64,000 bases of DNA. Source: Streptomyces sp. WP-1. Lineage in GTDB: Bacteria; Actinomycetota; Actinomycetes; Streptomycetales; Streptomycetaceae. Below, piece by piece: positions 41,675 through 49,462 of this stretch (the stretch's first letter is position 1; each line of letters starts with the position of its first letter). The stretch spans positions 4,712,001 to 4,776,000 of the forward strand of contig NZ_CP123923.1 of assembly GCF_030450125.1 (NCBI RefSeq), read 5' to 3'. The notes beneath the pieces were generated by a model. It did not search any database, had not been told where the DNA came from, and worked only from the letters and a program-made list of their open reading frames with translations. A program made the translations under genes and the position numbers.

Positions 41675-43066
41675 GTGCGATTCCACGACTCGATGATCAG
41701 CCTCGTCGGCGACACCCCGCTGGTGAAGCTCAACAACGTGACCAAGGGCATCCAGGCGACCGTCCTGGCCAAGGTGGAGTACTTCAACCCGGGCGGTTCC
41801 GTGAAGGACCGCATCGCCCTGCGCATGATCGAGGCCGCCGAGGAGAGCGGGGAGCTGAAGCCCGGCGGCACCATCGTGGAGCCCACCAGCGGCAACACCG
41901 GCGTGGGTCTGGCGATCGTGGCCCAGCAGAAGGGCTACAAGTGCATCTTCGTCTGCCCTGACAAGGTGAGCACCGACAAGATCAACGTGCTGCGTGCGTA
42001 CGGCGCCGAGGTCGTCGTCTGCCCGACCGCCGTGGACCCCGAGCACCCGGACTCGTACTACAACGTCTCCGACCGCCTGGTGCGCGAGACCCCCGGTGCC
42101 TGGAAGCCCGACCAGTACTCCAACCCGAACAACCCGCTGTCGCACTACCACTCCACCGGTCCGGAGCTGTGGGACCAGACCGAGGGGAAGATCACCCACT
42201 TCGTGGCGGGCGTCGGCACCGGCGGCACCATCTCCGGCACCGGCCGCTACCTGAAGGACGCCAGCGACGGCAAGGTCCAGGTCATCGGCGCCGACCCGGA
42301 GGGCTCCGTGTACTCGGGCGGCTCCGGGCGGCCGTACCTGATCGAGGGCGTCGGCGAGGACTTCTGGCCGACCGCCTACGACCGCACCGTCGCCGACGAG
42401 ATCGTGGCCGTGTCCGACAAGGACGCCTTCCAGATGACCCGCCGCCTCGCCAAGGAGGAGGGCCTGCTGGTGGGCGGCTCCTGCGGCATGGCCGTGGTCG
42501 CCGCGCTGCGCGTCGCCGAGCGGCTCGGCCCGGACGACGTGGTCGTGGTGCTGCTCCCGGACAGCGGGCGCGGCTACCTCTCGAAGATCTTCAACGACGA
42601 GTGGATGGCCGACTACGGCTTCCTGGAGGACGAGGGCCCGAGCGCCCGCGTCGCCGACGTCCTGAACGACAAGTCCGGCGCGACCATCCCCTCCCTCGTG
42701 CACATGCACCCGGAGGAGACCGTCGGCCAGGCCATCGAGGTGCTGCGTGAGTACGGCGTCTCGCAGATGCCCGTCGTCAAGCCGGGCGCGGGTCACCCGG
42801 ACGTGATGGCCGCGGAGGTCGTCGGCTCGGTCGTGGAGCGCGAGCTGCTCGACGCGCTGTTCTCCCAGCGCGCGTCCCTGGAGGACCCGCTGGAGAAGCA
42901 CATGTCCGCCCCGCTGCCCCAGGTCGGCTCCGGTGAGCCGGTCGGCGACCTGATGCAGGTGCTGGGCACGGCGGACGCGGCGATCGTCCTGGTCGAGGGC
43001 AAGCCCAAGGGCGTCGTCAGCCGCCAGGACCTGCTGTCCTTCCTGGCCAAGGGCGGCGGCAAGTAG
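41675..43066 (+). CDS. cbs: Cystathionine beta-synthase / cysteine synthase with CBS domains
   Basis: A 463-residue PLP enzyme. The catalytic domain binds PLP through Lys44 in NPGGSVKDR, and the Asn loop is PTSGNTGVGLA. GTGGTISGTGRYLK binds the PLP phosphate and GGSCGMAV lies near 270. A C-terminal CBS-domain pair (about 330-455; VGQAIEVLREYGVSQMPVV) probably senses SAM or an adenylate. It condenses serine with homocysteine (or uses O-acetylserine) in reverse transsulfuration. GTG 41675 follows GGAG at seven bases. A strong terminator follows at 43079-43110. It is the last gene of the conserved core stretch. Confidence 0.93.
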   Translation: MRFHDSMISLVGDTPLVKLNNVTKGIQATVLAKVEYFNPGGSVKDRIALRMIEAAEESGELKPGGTIVEPTSGNTGVGLAIVAQQKGYKCIFVCPDKVSTDKINVLRAYGAEVVVCPTAVDPEHPDSYYNVSDRLVRETPGAWKPDQYSNPNNPLSHYHSTGPELWDQTEGKITHFVAGVGTGGTISGTGRYLKDASDGKVQVIGADPEGSVYSGGSGRPYLIEGVGEDFWPTAYDRTVADEIVAVSDKDAFQMTRRLAKEEGLLVGGSCGMAVVAALRVAERLGPDDVVVVLLPDSGRGYLSKIFNDEWMADYGFLEDEGPSARVADVLNDKSGATIPSLVHMHPEETVGQAIEVLREYGVSQMPVVKPGAGHPDVMAAEVVGSVVERELLDALFSQRASLEDPLEKHMSAPLPQVGSGEPVGDLMQVLGTADAAIVLVEGKPKGVVSRQDLLSFLAKGGGK

Positions 43067-43078
43067 CAGCCGACCGAC

Positions 43079-43110
43079 ACGGGCCCCTTCCCGGGTGGGA
43101 GGGGGCCCGT
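43079..43110 (+). terminator. Terminator after cbs
   Basis: ACGGGCCCC / GGGGCCCGT stem extended by CCC/GGG inside, 13 bases after the stop. Confidence 0.75.
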
Positions 43111-43137
43111 GCCTGTGCGCGATGTACGAGTCCCTCG

Positions 43138-43389
43138 TCAGCCGAACATCTTCATCTCGATCTCGACGCGCGCGATCTGCACCCCGGTCTCCTGCCGGAG
43201 TCGCCGCGCGGCCCACGTCACGGCGTCCTCCAGGCATGGCGCTGCCACCGCGCAGGGGAAGGACACGCCGTTCGGGTCCTGCTCCCATCCGACCTCGCCG
43301 CTGGCGAGCACATCCGAGTTGCAGAACCGGTCGGACTGCTCAGCCGACGGCCGCACCTCGGGGTACAGGGTGAACCACCACTTACGCAC
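43138..43389 (-). CDS. Small protein of unknown function
   Basis: An 83-residue protein (starts VRKWWFTLYPEVRPS from GTG 43389), with YPEVRP and the C-terminal RLRQETGVQIARVEIEMKMF, and two Cys. I do not recognise the family. It sits at the left edge of the accessory region, separated by an 18-bp hairpin (43461-43501) from the DUF397 genes upstream of it on the same strand. No good ribosome-binding site is seen. Confidence 0.55.
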   Translation of the reverse strand: MRKWWFTLYPEVRPSAEQSDRFCNSDVLASGEVGWEQDPNGVSFPCAVAAPCLEDAVTWAARRLRQETGVQIARVEIEMKMFG

Positions 43390-43460
43390 AGCCGCTGTGC
43401 TTACGTGTGAACTCGTCGATGTGCCTCGCCTCCAGGGCAGAACGGTGTGGCCGTGAGCAC

Positions 43461-43501
43461 AGGAACGGGCCCCTCCGACGCGTTCGGAGGGGCCCGTTCC
43501 T
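43461..43501. terminator. Strong hairpin after DUF397 genes
   Basis: A perfect 18-bp inverted repeat (43461-43478 and 43484-43501) with a five-base loop CGCGT, just beyond the stop of the last DUF397 gene. Probably terminates the XRE-DUF397 operon. Confidence 0.85.
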
Positions 43502-43513
43502 GCGTGCGGCGTG

Positions 43514-43705
43514 TCAGGCGCGCTGGTGCGAGGCGAACTGGACGAACGCGGACCAGGAGTCGGTGCGGAAGGTGAGGGTGCCGGCGTCGTGGTCCTTGGT
43601 GTCGCGGACGGGCACGGCGCCGGGGATGTTGGTGGCGACCTCGACGCAGGCGCCGCCGTTGTCGCTGTAGGAGGACGTGAACCAGCAGGGGGAGTTAGTT
43701 GTCAC
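43514..43705 (-). CDS. DUF397 protein (second of tandem pair)
   Basis: A 63-residue protein with the DUF397 hallmark: WFTSSYSDNGGACVEVATN, VPVRDTKDHDAGTLTFRTDSWSAFVQF. Such proteins act as partners or antagonists of the XRE-family (WhiJ-type) regulators encoded beside them. It is very close in sequence to its neighbour at 43702-43896, so it is a recent tandem duplicate. Its GTG overlaps the stop of that gene by four bases, giving a three-gene operon with the XRE gene. Confidence 0.93.
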   Translation of the reverse strand: MTTNSPCWFTSSYSDNGGACVEVATNIPGAVPVRDTKDHDAGTLTFRTDSWSAFVQFASHQRA

Positions 43706-43896
43706 GAGGCTGCCTTCCGAAAGGCGAACTGGACGAACGCGGACCAGGAGTTAGCGCTGAAGGTGAGAGTTCCGGCCTCGCGGTCCTTGGTGTCGCGTAC
43801 GGGCACGGTGCCGGGGACGTTGGTGGCGACTTCCACGCAGTTGCCGCCGTTGTCGCTGTAGGAGGACGTGAACCAGCGGGGGGAGTCGGTCGTCAC
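43702..43896 (-). CDS. DUF397 protein (first of tandem pair)
   Basis: A 64-residue DUF397 protein: WFTSSYSDNGGNCVEVATN, VPVRDTKDREAGTLTFSANSWSAFVQF. It overlaps the end of the XRE regulator gene by four bases, the standard arrangement of WhiJ-like regulator/DUF397 pairs in Streptomyces, and is followed by a duplicate of itself. A role as modulator of the adjacent regulator is inferred from the family. Confidence 0.93.
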   Translation of the reverse strand: MTTDSPRWFTSSYSDNGGNCVEVATNVPGTVPVRDTKDREAGTLTFSANSWSAFVQFAFRKAAS

Positions 43897-44729
43897 GGGG
43901 TGCCCTTTCGTGCCTCATTGATCATGGCCACCGATGCCGCCTGGGGCAGAGCTTCGGCCTGCAACTGATGGTAGGCCGTCAACAGGGGCAGTACGGCTGC
44001 CGTATCGCGTTCCACATGCCCTCGCAATTGGGATTCCGCGTACGCGACGACGGAGAGGTCAGGCAACGTCAGCAAGTTCATGGGCAGGTTGAACGAGCGA
44101 CGCTCTCCTATCTCGAACGGGGCGACCTGGAGCACAGTGTTCGGTAGTTCGGCGAACTGAGCCAGCCGATCAAGCTGAGCGTTCATGACCTTGGAGCCGC
44201 CGACCAGTCTGCGAACGCAGCTCTCATCCATCACCACGAGGATCATGGGCGGCCGGGGCCGCTCCAGGGCGGCCTGCCGCTCCGCCAGGAACGCGACGCG
44301 CTCATCGGCCTGTTCCGGCGTGATGGCGCCTCGACGCACCGCGCTGTTCGCCAGCACCCGTGCGTACTCCGGTGTCTGGAGCAGTCCGGGGACGATTCCG
44401 ATCTCGTACAGCCGGATCTCCGCGGCCCTCCCCTCGTACTTGATGTACTCCGGGAAGCCCTCCAGCAGATTGCCGTGCTTGATCTCGCGGTACTCGCGCT
44501 CGAACGACTCCGACGTGTCCGCGATGCCGAACGCCCTGTCAGCACTACGCGAAAAGCGAAGGGTTGGAGGCTTCCGACCAGTTTCGATGGCCGAGATATG
44601 CACGCTGGAATATTCCGTGAGAGTGGCCAGATCCTCCTGGGTCCAGCCGCGCGTCTCGCGCTTGCTGCGCATACGTGCCCCGAAGGCCGCCTGGGGCGAG
44701 GCGTCGGGGTTCAACTCCTTGCGGTTCAA
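43893..44729 (-). CDS. XRE-family regulator, WhiJ-like (HTH + DUF5753)
   Basis: A 278-residue DNA-binding regulator. The N-terminal helix-turn-helix (about residues 17-72; RGWTQEDLATLTEYSSVHISAIETGRKPPTL pattern) is followed by the ligand- or partner-binding C-terminal domain typical of this actinomycete family (IVPGLLQTPEYARVLAN, VMDESCVRRLVG, LPNTVLQVAPF). TTG 44729 is chosen since LNRKELNPDASPQAAFGAR is the standard N-terminus of the family; no ATG lies at that position. It is the first gene of a three-gene operon with two DUF397 genes and diverges from 44851. It may regulate its neighbours, including the RiPP cluster, but nothing proves that. Confidence 0.88.
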   Translation of the reverse strand: MNRKELNPDASPQAAFGARMRSKRETRGWTQEDLATLTEYSSVHISAIETGRKPPTLRFSRSADRAFGIADTSESFEREYREIKHGNLLEGFPEYIKYEGRAAEIRLYEIGIVPGLLQTPEYARVLANSAVRRGAITPEQADERVAFLAERQAALERPRPPMILVVMDESCVRRLVGGSKVMNAQLDRLAQFAELPNTVLQVAPFEIGERRSFNLPMNLLTLPDLSVVAYAESQLRGHVERDTAAVLPLLTAYHQLQAEALPQAASVAMINEARKGTP

Positions 44730-44805
44730 GGGTCGTACGACGTCCTTCCGTTCCAGCCTGACCAGTTGAAGGGGTTTCCACTGTAGGTCACTCTGAACCC
44801 GCACG

Positions 44806-44821
44806 GTAGCGATTCCGCTAC
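44806..44821. promoter_or_regulatory. Inverted repeat in divergent promoter region
   Basis: GTAGCG-ATTC-CGCTAC, a perfect 6-bp inverted repeat between the XRE operon and the rightward genes. A plausible operator for the XRE regulator; this is untested. Confidence 0.4.
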
Positions 44822-44850
44822 ACAGAGGAGTGGTTGAGAAAGGCTGGGCG

Positions 44851-45309
44851 ATGCACCCCCACACCAGCATGGCCATCGAGGTCGCGGAGATCACCAACTC
44901 GCTCACGGCGGTCTTGAACGAGGCCGCCATCAAACTCCCCCAGTTCCACGCCCGGTTGGCCCCGAACGAGAGCCGGGATTTCGTCATCCGACTGGGTGAC
45001 TGCAACGTACGGCAGGGGCGTGCCCTTCTCTGCCTGCTGCTCGACGGACTGGCCCTGCGGCAGCGGTACCCCTCCGAGTTCCCGACCGGCGCTCCGGTGG
45101 GACCCGCGGCGTGCGGGCTGCGGCCGGACGACATGCTGGCCAGGCTGAAGTGCGCCTTCAGCGAGGCCGGTTGGCTGGTCGACGTGGATGTCATCCAGAC
45201 GGCCTGGGGACCGCGCCTCACGTTCCGCAACGGCCTCGGGCTGGAGCACGTGGAGGAACTGATCCTCACGGTCGAGGCCGGCGTCAGGGCCAGGGTGATC
45301 AAGGTTTGA
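44851..45309 (+). CDS. Hypothetical protein next to XRE regulator
   Basis: A 152-residue protein without signal or membrane segments. It starts MHPHTSMAIEVAEITNSL and contains RLGDCNVRQGRALLCLLLDGLALRQ and a C-terminal alpha/beta region ending VEAGVRARVIK. I do not recognise it. ATG 44851 has AAAGG nine bases upstream; an earlier GTG (44830) is too close to its putative ribosome-binding site. It is the first of three small genes reading toward the RiPP cluster. Confidence 0.65.
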   Translation: MHPHTSMAIEVAEITNSLTAVLNEAAIKLPQFHARLAPNESRDFVIRLGDCNVRQGRALLCLLLDGLALRQRYPSEFPTGAPVGPAACGLRPDDMLARLKCAFSEAGWLVDVDVIQTAWGPRLTFRNGLGLEHVEELILTVEAGVRARVIKV

Positions 45310-45311
45310 CG

Positions 45312-45521
45312 ATGACCCTCGCCGTGTACCGGGTGGACCGCCAGGGGCACCGGCACGTCGTGCGGCAGGAGCACGAGGTGACCCCCCTCAAGGCGCCGGA
45401 ATTCTCCAGCGCGTGGCCGCCGTGCCGATGCCCGAGGCATCGCGGTGGGACCAGCGCCCCCCTTCTCAGCAGTTACCCGTCATCGCCCTCGCCTCCGGGA
45501 GCCCACGATGTTCCGATGTAA
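45312..45521 (+). CDS. Small hypothetical protein
   Basis: A possible 69-residue protein beginning MTLAVYRVDRQGHRHVVR two bases after the preceding stop. The second half is Ser/Pro-rich and low in complexity, and the end overlaps the next gene by 14 bases. Coupling to 44851-45309 supports the start; the C-terminal half is unconvincing, so a frameshift or early truncation is possible. Confidence 0.45.
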   Translation: MTLAVYRVDRQGHRHVVRQEHEVTPLKAPEFSSAWPPCRCPRHRGGTSAPLLSSYPSSPSPPGAHDVPM

Positions 45522-45885
45522 GGCCACGACCGGCTTGGACGACGCTGTCCTCGCCCTCGCGCAGCAGATCCCTTCCCCGCACGCGGAGATCGACTGGGCG
45601 CTGTCCCGCTCGCTGCGGTGCCTGCTCGAAGACGTTCCGCACGACCACCACGCGGCGTTCCTCCGCACCGGCGCGAGCACGGCCCCGGACTCCGACGTCT
45701 TCGTGTGCTGGCGCGACGGGGCGTCGGAGCAGTGGTTCGAGGACATCGAGTGCTGCATGAACAGGCCGGCCCCCCTGGCCACGGGCTGCACCCTCTTCAA
45801 GGAACACCCCGGCCGCTGCGACTGGCAGTACGCCGACCCCGACGACGCCGCCATCCAGGAGGCAGCCGACCGACTCATCCTGTGA
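45508..45885 (+). CDS. Hypothetical protein upstream of RiPP cluster
   Basis: A 125-residue soluble protein with five Cys (FRCKATTGLDDAV, LRCLLED, CWRDGASEQWFEDIECCMN, GRCDWQYADPDD). ATG 45508 is preceded by GGGAG at seven bases. I know no family for it. It ends 68 bases before the RiPP precursor gene on the same strand and may be transcribed with it. Confidence 0.65.
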   Translation: MFRCKATTGLDDAVLALAQQIPSPHAEIDWALSRSLRCLLEDVPHDHHAAFLRTGASTAPDSDVFVCWRDGASEQWFEDIECCMNRPAPLATGCTLFKEHPGRCDWQYADPDDAAIQEAADRLIL

Positions 45886-45952
45886 CCAGCCTCTCGATCC
45901 GGCCGTCGGCCGAAACATACCCGGCACCACCAGGAAACGGAGACGCGCACAG

Positions 45953-46225
45953 ATGACACAGCCACCCGCCCCGTGGGGCACGCGGCGCATGGGGCCGTAC
46001 GCGGCCACCGTCACGGCCCCGCGGTACATGCCCGTGATCGATCCCGAGACGCAGATCGCCGTCATCGTGGACGGGCATGGCCGGTCGGTCGAATGGGGCA
46101 AGCACGGCACCAGTACGAACGGCCTGACGCCCACCATGACCACCCCCGGTGACGGCTCCGGACCGGACGGCGCGACCGACGCGGACAGCACCGAGTCGTA
46201 CGACCAGGACGAGAGTTCCGACTGA
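45953..46225 (+). CDS. Graspetide precursor peptide (TgmA-like)
   Basis: A 90-residue precursor. The leader has the family motif region PAPWGTRRMGPYAATV and PRYMPVIDPETQIAVIVDGHG, as in ATP-grasp-targeted actinomycete RiPP precursors (TIGR04186 type, named from memory). From about residue 52 the sequence is Thr/Ser-rich and then Asp/Glu-rich: GTSTNGLTPTMTTPGDG followed by PDGATDADSTES and an acidic tail. Thr/Ser hydroxyls and Asp/Glu carboxyls are the partners joined as ester links by the ligase. The stop shares one base with the ligase start (TGATG). The product could be a cross-linked peptide bearing an aspartimide. Confidence 0.85.
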   Translation: MTQPPAPWGTRRMGPYAATVTAPRYMPVIDPETQIAVIVDGHGRSVEWGKHGTSTNGLTPTMTTPGDGSGPDGATDADSTESYDQDESSD

Positions 46226-47187
46226 TGAGTGACAGCAGGCCGGTACTGGTGCTGACCAACCCCCGTGATGTGACGGCGGACCTGGTGTTGCGGCTTCTCG
46301 CCGATCGCCGGGTTCCCGTGGTCCGTCTCGACCCCGGCACCGACCTGCACACGGGCTCCTCGCTGACCGCCACGTACCGTACGAGCGGTCAGGGGGGCGT
46401 CCTGCGCACAGCGAGCCGGGAACTCGACACCGGCCGGGTCCGGTCCGTCTGGGTGCGCAGACCCTCGCCCTACGAGGGGCCGCAGGGGTTGCGGGAGCGG
46501 GACCGCCGGTTCGCCGCCGAACAGGCGCGGTGGGGCGCGGGTGGCATCCTCGCCTCCCTGCCGGGCGCGCACTACGTCAATCACCCCTGGCGCAACCGAG
46601 CCGCCGAGTTCAAGCCCGCGCAGCTCTCGACCGCGCGACGCTGCGGGTTCCTGGTGCCCAGCACGTTGATCACCAACGACCCGTACGAGGCACGGGCGTT
46701 CGCCGCCCGTCAGCCCGGCGGCGTGGTCTACAAGCCGGTGTGGAACACGCCCTACCGCGTGGACGACCAGCCACACAGCGTGTGGGTCCGGGAGGTGCGC
46801 GGAGTCGAGATCACCGACGCCGTGTCCGTCTGCCCGCACCTGTTCCAGGCCAGGGTGGACAAGGCGTTCGACGCGCGGGTGACCGTCGTAGGCGGCCGAC
46901 TGTTCGGAGTCCGGATCGACAGCCCCGACCTCGACTGGCGCCATCGGCAGGACCTGATGGCGTGTACACCGGTCGACCTACCGGAGCCGGTCGCCCGTGC
47001 GGTCGCCGTCTACTTCGCCGAACTCCATCTGGTCTACGGCGCGTTCGACTTCGCCGTGTCCACCACCGGTGACTGGTACTTCCTTGAGTGCAACCCGAAC
47101 GGCCAGTGGGCGTGGCAGCCGGCGGAGACCACCGCGGCGATCGCCCGTGCCATCGCGGACCAGTTGGAGAAAGGCCCCGACACGTGA
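46225..47187 (+). CDS. ATP-grasp graspetide ligase (TgmB-like)
   Basis: A 320-residue RimK-like ATP-grasp enzyme of the SAV_5884/MvdD-type RiPP maturase family. It begins PVLVLTNPRDVTADLVLRLL, has RRPSPYEGPQ, and the ATP-binding region GGVVYKPVWNTPYRVDD near 175. ATP/Mg-binding residues are expected in QARVDKAFDARVTVVGGRLFG and FLECNPNGQW near 290. It would phosphorylate Asp/Glu side chains of the precursor and couple them to Thr/Ser hydroxyls (esters) or Lys (amides). It lies between the precursor and methyltransferase genes with overlaps at both ends, so all three are co-translated. Confidence 0.92.
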   Translation: MSDSRPVLVLTNPRDVTADLVLRLLADRRVPVVRLDPGTDLHTGSSLTATYRTSGQGGVLRTASRELDTGRVRSVWVRRPSPYEGPQGLRERDRRFAAEQARWGAGGILASLPGAHYVNHPWRNRAAEFKPAQLSTARRCGFLVPSTLITNDPYEARAFAARQPGGVVYKPVWNTPYRVDDQPHSVWVREVRGVEITDAVSVCPHLFQARVDKAFDARVTVVGGRLFGVRIDSPDLDWRHRQDLMACTPVDLPEPVARAVAVYFAELHLVYGAFDFAVSTTGDWYFLECNPNGQWAWQPAETTAAIARAIADQLEKGPDT

Positions 47188-48326
47188 GCACAGCGACTCG
47201 GCTACGCGCCGCCCTGGTGGACAGGCTCAGCGAGGACGCTCCGTCCATGGAACCCGAATGGCGCAGCGCCGCCGGGGCGGTTCCCCGTGAGCTGTTCACG
47301 GGCTCCTACTTCAGGCCGGTCGCGGGCACCGTCCCGACCCGGTACCGCCCCGTGCGAGAGGGCGAGCCCGGATGGCTGGAGGGGGTCTACTCCGACGAGA
47401 CGCTGATCACCCAACTCGACGGCCGCACCAGGCCCGACGACGCGACCGAGGGGACCGTGACAGGTTCCCCTTCGTCGTCGTCCACCCTGCCCTCGCTGGT
47501 GTTGCGCATGTGGCAGCAACTCGGTGTCGAGACCGGGCACCGGGTACTGGAGATCGGCACCGGAACCGGGTACTCGACCGCTCTCGGAGCACACCGTCTC
47601 GGCGACGCCGGCCTCACCAGCGTCGAGTACGACCCGGTGGTGGCCAGCGCCGCTGCCACCGCGCTCAAGGCGGCCGGCTTCGCGCCCCGGCTGATCATCG
47701 GCGACGGGCTGCGCGGCGACCCGGACGGGGGCCGGTACGACCGGCTCATCGCCACGTGTTCGGTCCGGTACGTCCCGCTGTCGTGGCTGCACCAGGTGAA
47801 GCCCGGCGGAAAGATCCTGGTCACGCTGTCCGGGTGGAGCTACGCCAACGCCCTCGCGCTGCTGGAGGTGACCGGCCCCGGGGAGGCCATGGGCCGGTTC
47901 CTGCCCGGCTGTACCAGCTTCATGATCGCCCGGCCGCACGACCGGCCGCCTCGTCCGACGCTGGTCCTGTTGCCGGGGGACGAGCGCCCGAGCCGGATCG
48001 ACCCCGCGAGGCTCGACGACTGGACCGGCGGCTGGGTCGCACAGCTCGCGGCACCTTCGGCCGAACGCATGGGGGCGGGACCGGAACAGATCCTCTGGGA
48101 CGTGTCCACCGGTTCACAGGCCCGGACGGCCCTTGGCCCCGACGGCGAGTGGACCGTCGTACAACGCGGGCCCGTCCGGCTGTGGGACCGGGTCGAACAG
48201 GCCGTGCGGCGCTGGCAGGCTGCCGGCGAACCTCATCAGGAGGGCTTCGGAATCACCGTCTCGGCCGCCGGCCAGCGGGTGTGGCTCGCCACCGAGGACG
48301 GCCCCGGCTGGTACCTGCCGATCTGA
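47184..48326 (+). CDS. PIMT-like O-methyltransferase of graspetide cluster (TgmC-like)
   Basis: A 380-residue SAM methyltransferase related to protein-L-isoaspartate methyltransferase. The PIMT core covers about residues 50-215: substrate loop SSSSTLPSLVLRMWQQL in place of the usual SQP loop, SAM motif VLEIGTGTGYSTALGA, the acidic residue in VEYDP, and GDGLRG. A C-terminal extension of about 160 residues (RMGAGPEQILWDVS, GQRVWLATEDGPGWYLPI) is typical of RiPP-associated homologues, which methylate Asp and lead to a stable aspartimide in the cross-linked peptide. GTG 47184 overlaps the ligase stop by four bases. Confidence 0.92.
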   Translation: MSTATRLRAALVDRLSEDAPSMEPEWRSAAGAVPRELFTGSYFRPVAGTVPTRYRPVREGEPGWLEGVYSDETLITQLDGRTRPDDATEGTVTGSPSSSSTLPSLVLRMWQQLGVETGHRVLEIGTGTGYSTALGAHRLGDAGLTSVEYDPVVASAAATALKAAGFAPRLIIGDGLRGDPDGGRYDRLIATCSVRYVPLSWLHQVKPGGKILVTLSGWSYANALALLEVTGPGEAMGRFLPGCTSFMIARPHDRPPRPTLVLLPGDERPSRIDPARLDDWTGGWVAQLAAPSAERMGAGPEQILWDVSTGSQARTALGPDGEWTVVQRGPVRLWDRVEQAVRRWQAAGEPHQEGFGITVSAAGQRVWLATEDGPGWYLPI

Positions 48327-48337
48327 CGGGCGTCGAT

Positions 48338-48430
48338 CCCCTTCCCTCGCCCACGACGAAGCGTGCGCACCGCGGTCAGCGCGGGGTAGGTGTGTCCACC
48401 GGTCCCGCCGCCCGTGACGACGAGGCGGAA
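48338..48430 (-). pseudogene. Remnant of a MurG-like glycosyltransferase gene
   Basis: About 31 codons read RLVVTGGGTGGHTYPALT followed by AVRTLRRGRGKG, the exact N-terminal nucleotide-sugar loop of MurG-type transferases. After that the sequence loses all resemblance and soon meets the end of the methyltransferase gene. A normal start codon is absent (TTC stands where ATG is expected) and over 300 residues are missing. It is a decayed fragment left by a deletion or insertion at the right end of the RiPP cluster. Confidence 0.6.
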
Positions 48431-48893
48431 AGGGGCGCTGTGCGTCGGGCTGCTCCTCGGCGAAACAGAGATCGGACGAGCTGCCACGGTAGTGGGTGCG
48501 CCGCCCCGCCCCCTGCGCCCTCCCGCGAATCCACGCCACATGTCCGTCGCGCCGGGGATCGGTCCGCGCAGGTGGGGGCCGGTGCCATGGGTGTGGTCCC
48601 TGACCTCGGCGAACTCGCGGTGACCGGGGCCGTTCGATTCGCCGCGTAAGTGGTACGAGGGTGTCACGTGCACGCAGCACCCTCTTAACACGCGTCCGGC
48701 AGATTAGGGGTTGTCGGCGTCACGGACTTCCGGAGCGGCTCCCGGACCTCCATGGACGCCAAGGACGCGCGGCTCGGCCCTGACCCGGCTCGCGTCCCCC
48801 GCGGGGACCGCCGTCGTCCCGCCCCCCGGCAACGGGGGTGCGGCGGTCCCCGCGCAAATCTTTTTCGCTCTGTTCCGTGTGCGGTGAGCGGGG
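48431..48893. other. Gene-free junction region
   Basis: No gene seen on either strand. The composition (purine/pyrimidine mosaics, TCTTAACACG at 48682) looks like decayed sequence at the boundary between the RiPP cluster and the next conserved gene. Confidence 0.5.
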
Positions 48894-49340
48894 TTACACG
48901 TCCCGGCCGGACCGGCGGGACCGCCCCGACAGCAGCTGAGGGTGCACGCGTATCACCTGGGCCGCGTTGACCCCCACGATCCCGAGCCAGGTGACCACCA
49001 TTCCGGCGAGTCCCGCGCCGGCCCCCGCGATCGCGGACAGCGGGATGGCGAGGACCAGGGTGAGCAGGGCGAAGCCGTACCTCTCGCCCCAGGAGTCCAC
49101 CGGGTTGCGGCGGCCGGCGGTGCCGCGCGCGGCCGCCATCTGCTGCTCGGCCACCTGCCGCCGCACCCGCCGGTCCACCGCGCCGTCGAGCCGCTGCTCG
49201 ACCTTCTCCAGGAAGGATTCGACCAGGGCGGAGTCGTACTCCTCTCCCAGGTCCCGGCGGGCGCGGACGGTCGCGTCGAGGTCCTTCCGCAGCTCGGCGT
49301 CGCCCTTGAGTCCGACGTCCTGCGGGTCACGTGCGCTCAT
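48894..49340 (-). CDS. Small integral membrane protein
   Basis: A 148-residue protein. The first half is a charged helical cytoplasmic part (LRKDLDATVRARRDLG, ALVESFLEKVEQRLDGAVDRRVRRQ). The second half has two hydrophobic helices (about 90-110 and 112-133; YGFALLTLVLAIPLSAIAGA, GLAGMVVTWLGIVGVNAAQV). Proteins with this plan are common in Streptomyces and have no assigned role. ATG 49340. It is probably core genome, marking the far side of the inserted RiPP region. Confidence 0.85.
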   Translation of the reverse strand: MSARDPQDVGLKGDAELRKDLDATVRARRDLGEEYDSALVESFLEKVEQRLDGAVDRRVRRQVAEQQMAAARGTAGRRNPVDSWGERYGFALLTLVLAIPLSAIAGAGAGLAGMVVTWLGIVGVNAAQVIRVHPQLLSGRSRRSGRDV

Positions 49341-49414
49341 GCCCTCACCCTAGAAAACACCGGCCCCCCACCACACTGGGGAAAGCCCCCCATTCGAGGT
49401 GGCGCAAACCCCTC

Positions 49415-49462
49415 GGAGCGGCCTCAGGACGGAGCGGCCTCAGGACGGAGCGGCCTCAGGGC
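49415..49462. repeat. 16-bp tandem repeat spanning a stop codon, three copies
   Basis: Three copies of GGAGCGGCCTCAGGAC, the last ending GGGC. Each contains TCA (TGA on the minus strand) at 49424, 49440 and 49456. Because 16 is not divisible by three, the three stops fall in three different frames. Confidence 0.92.

Noticed and set aside
48441..48691. Upstream extension of the MurG-like frame as a complete gene
   Set aside because: The first 87 codons do not resemble any glycosyltransferase and the domain stops after about 31 residues.
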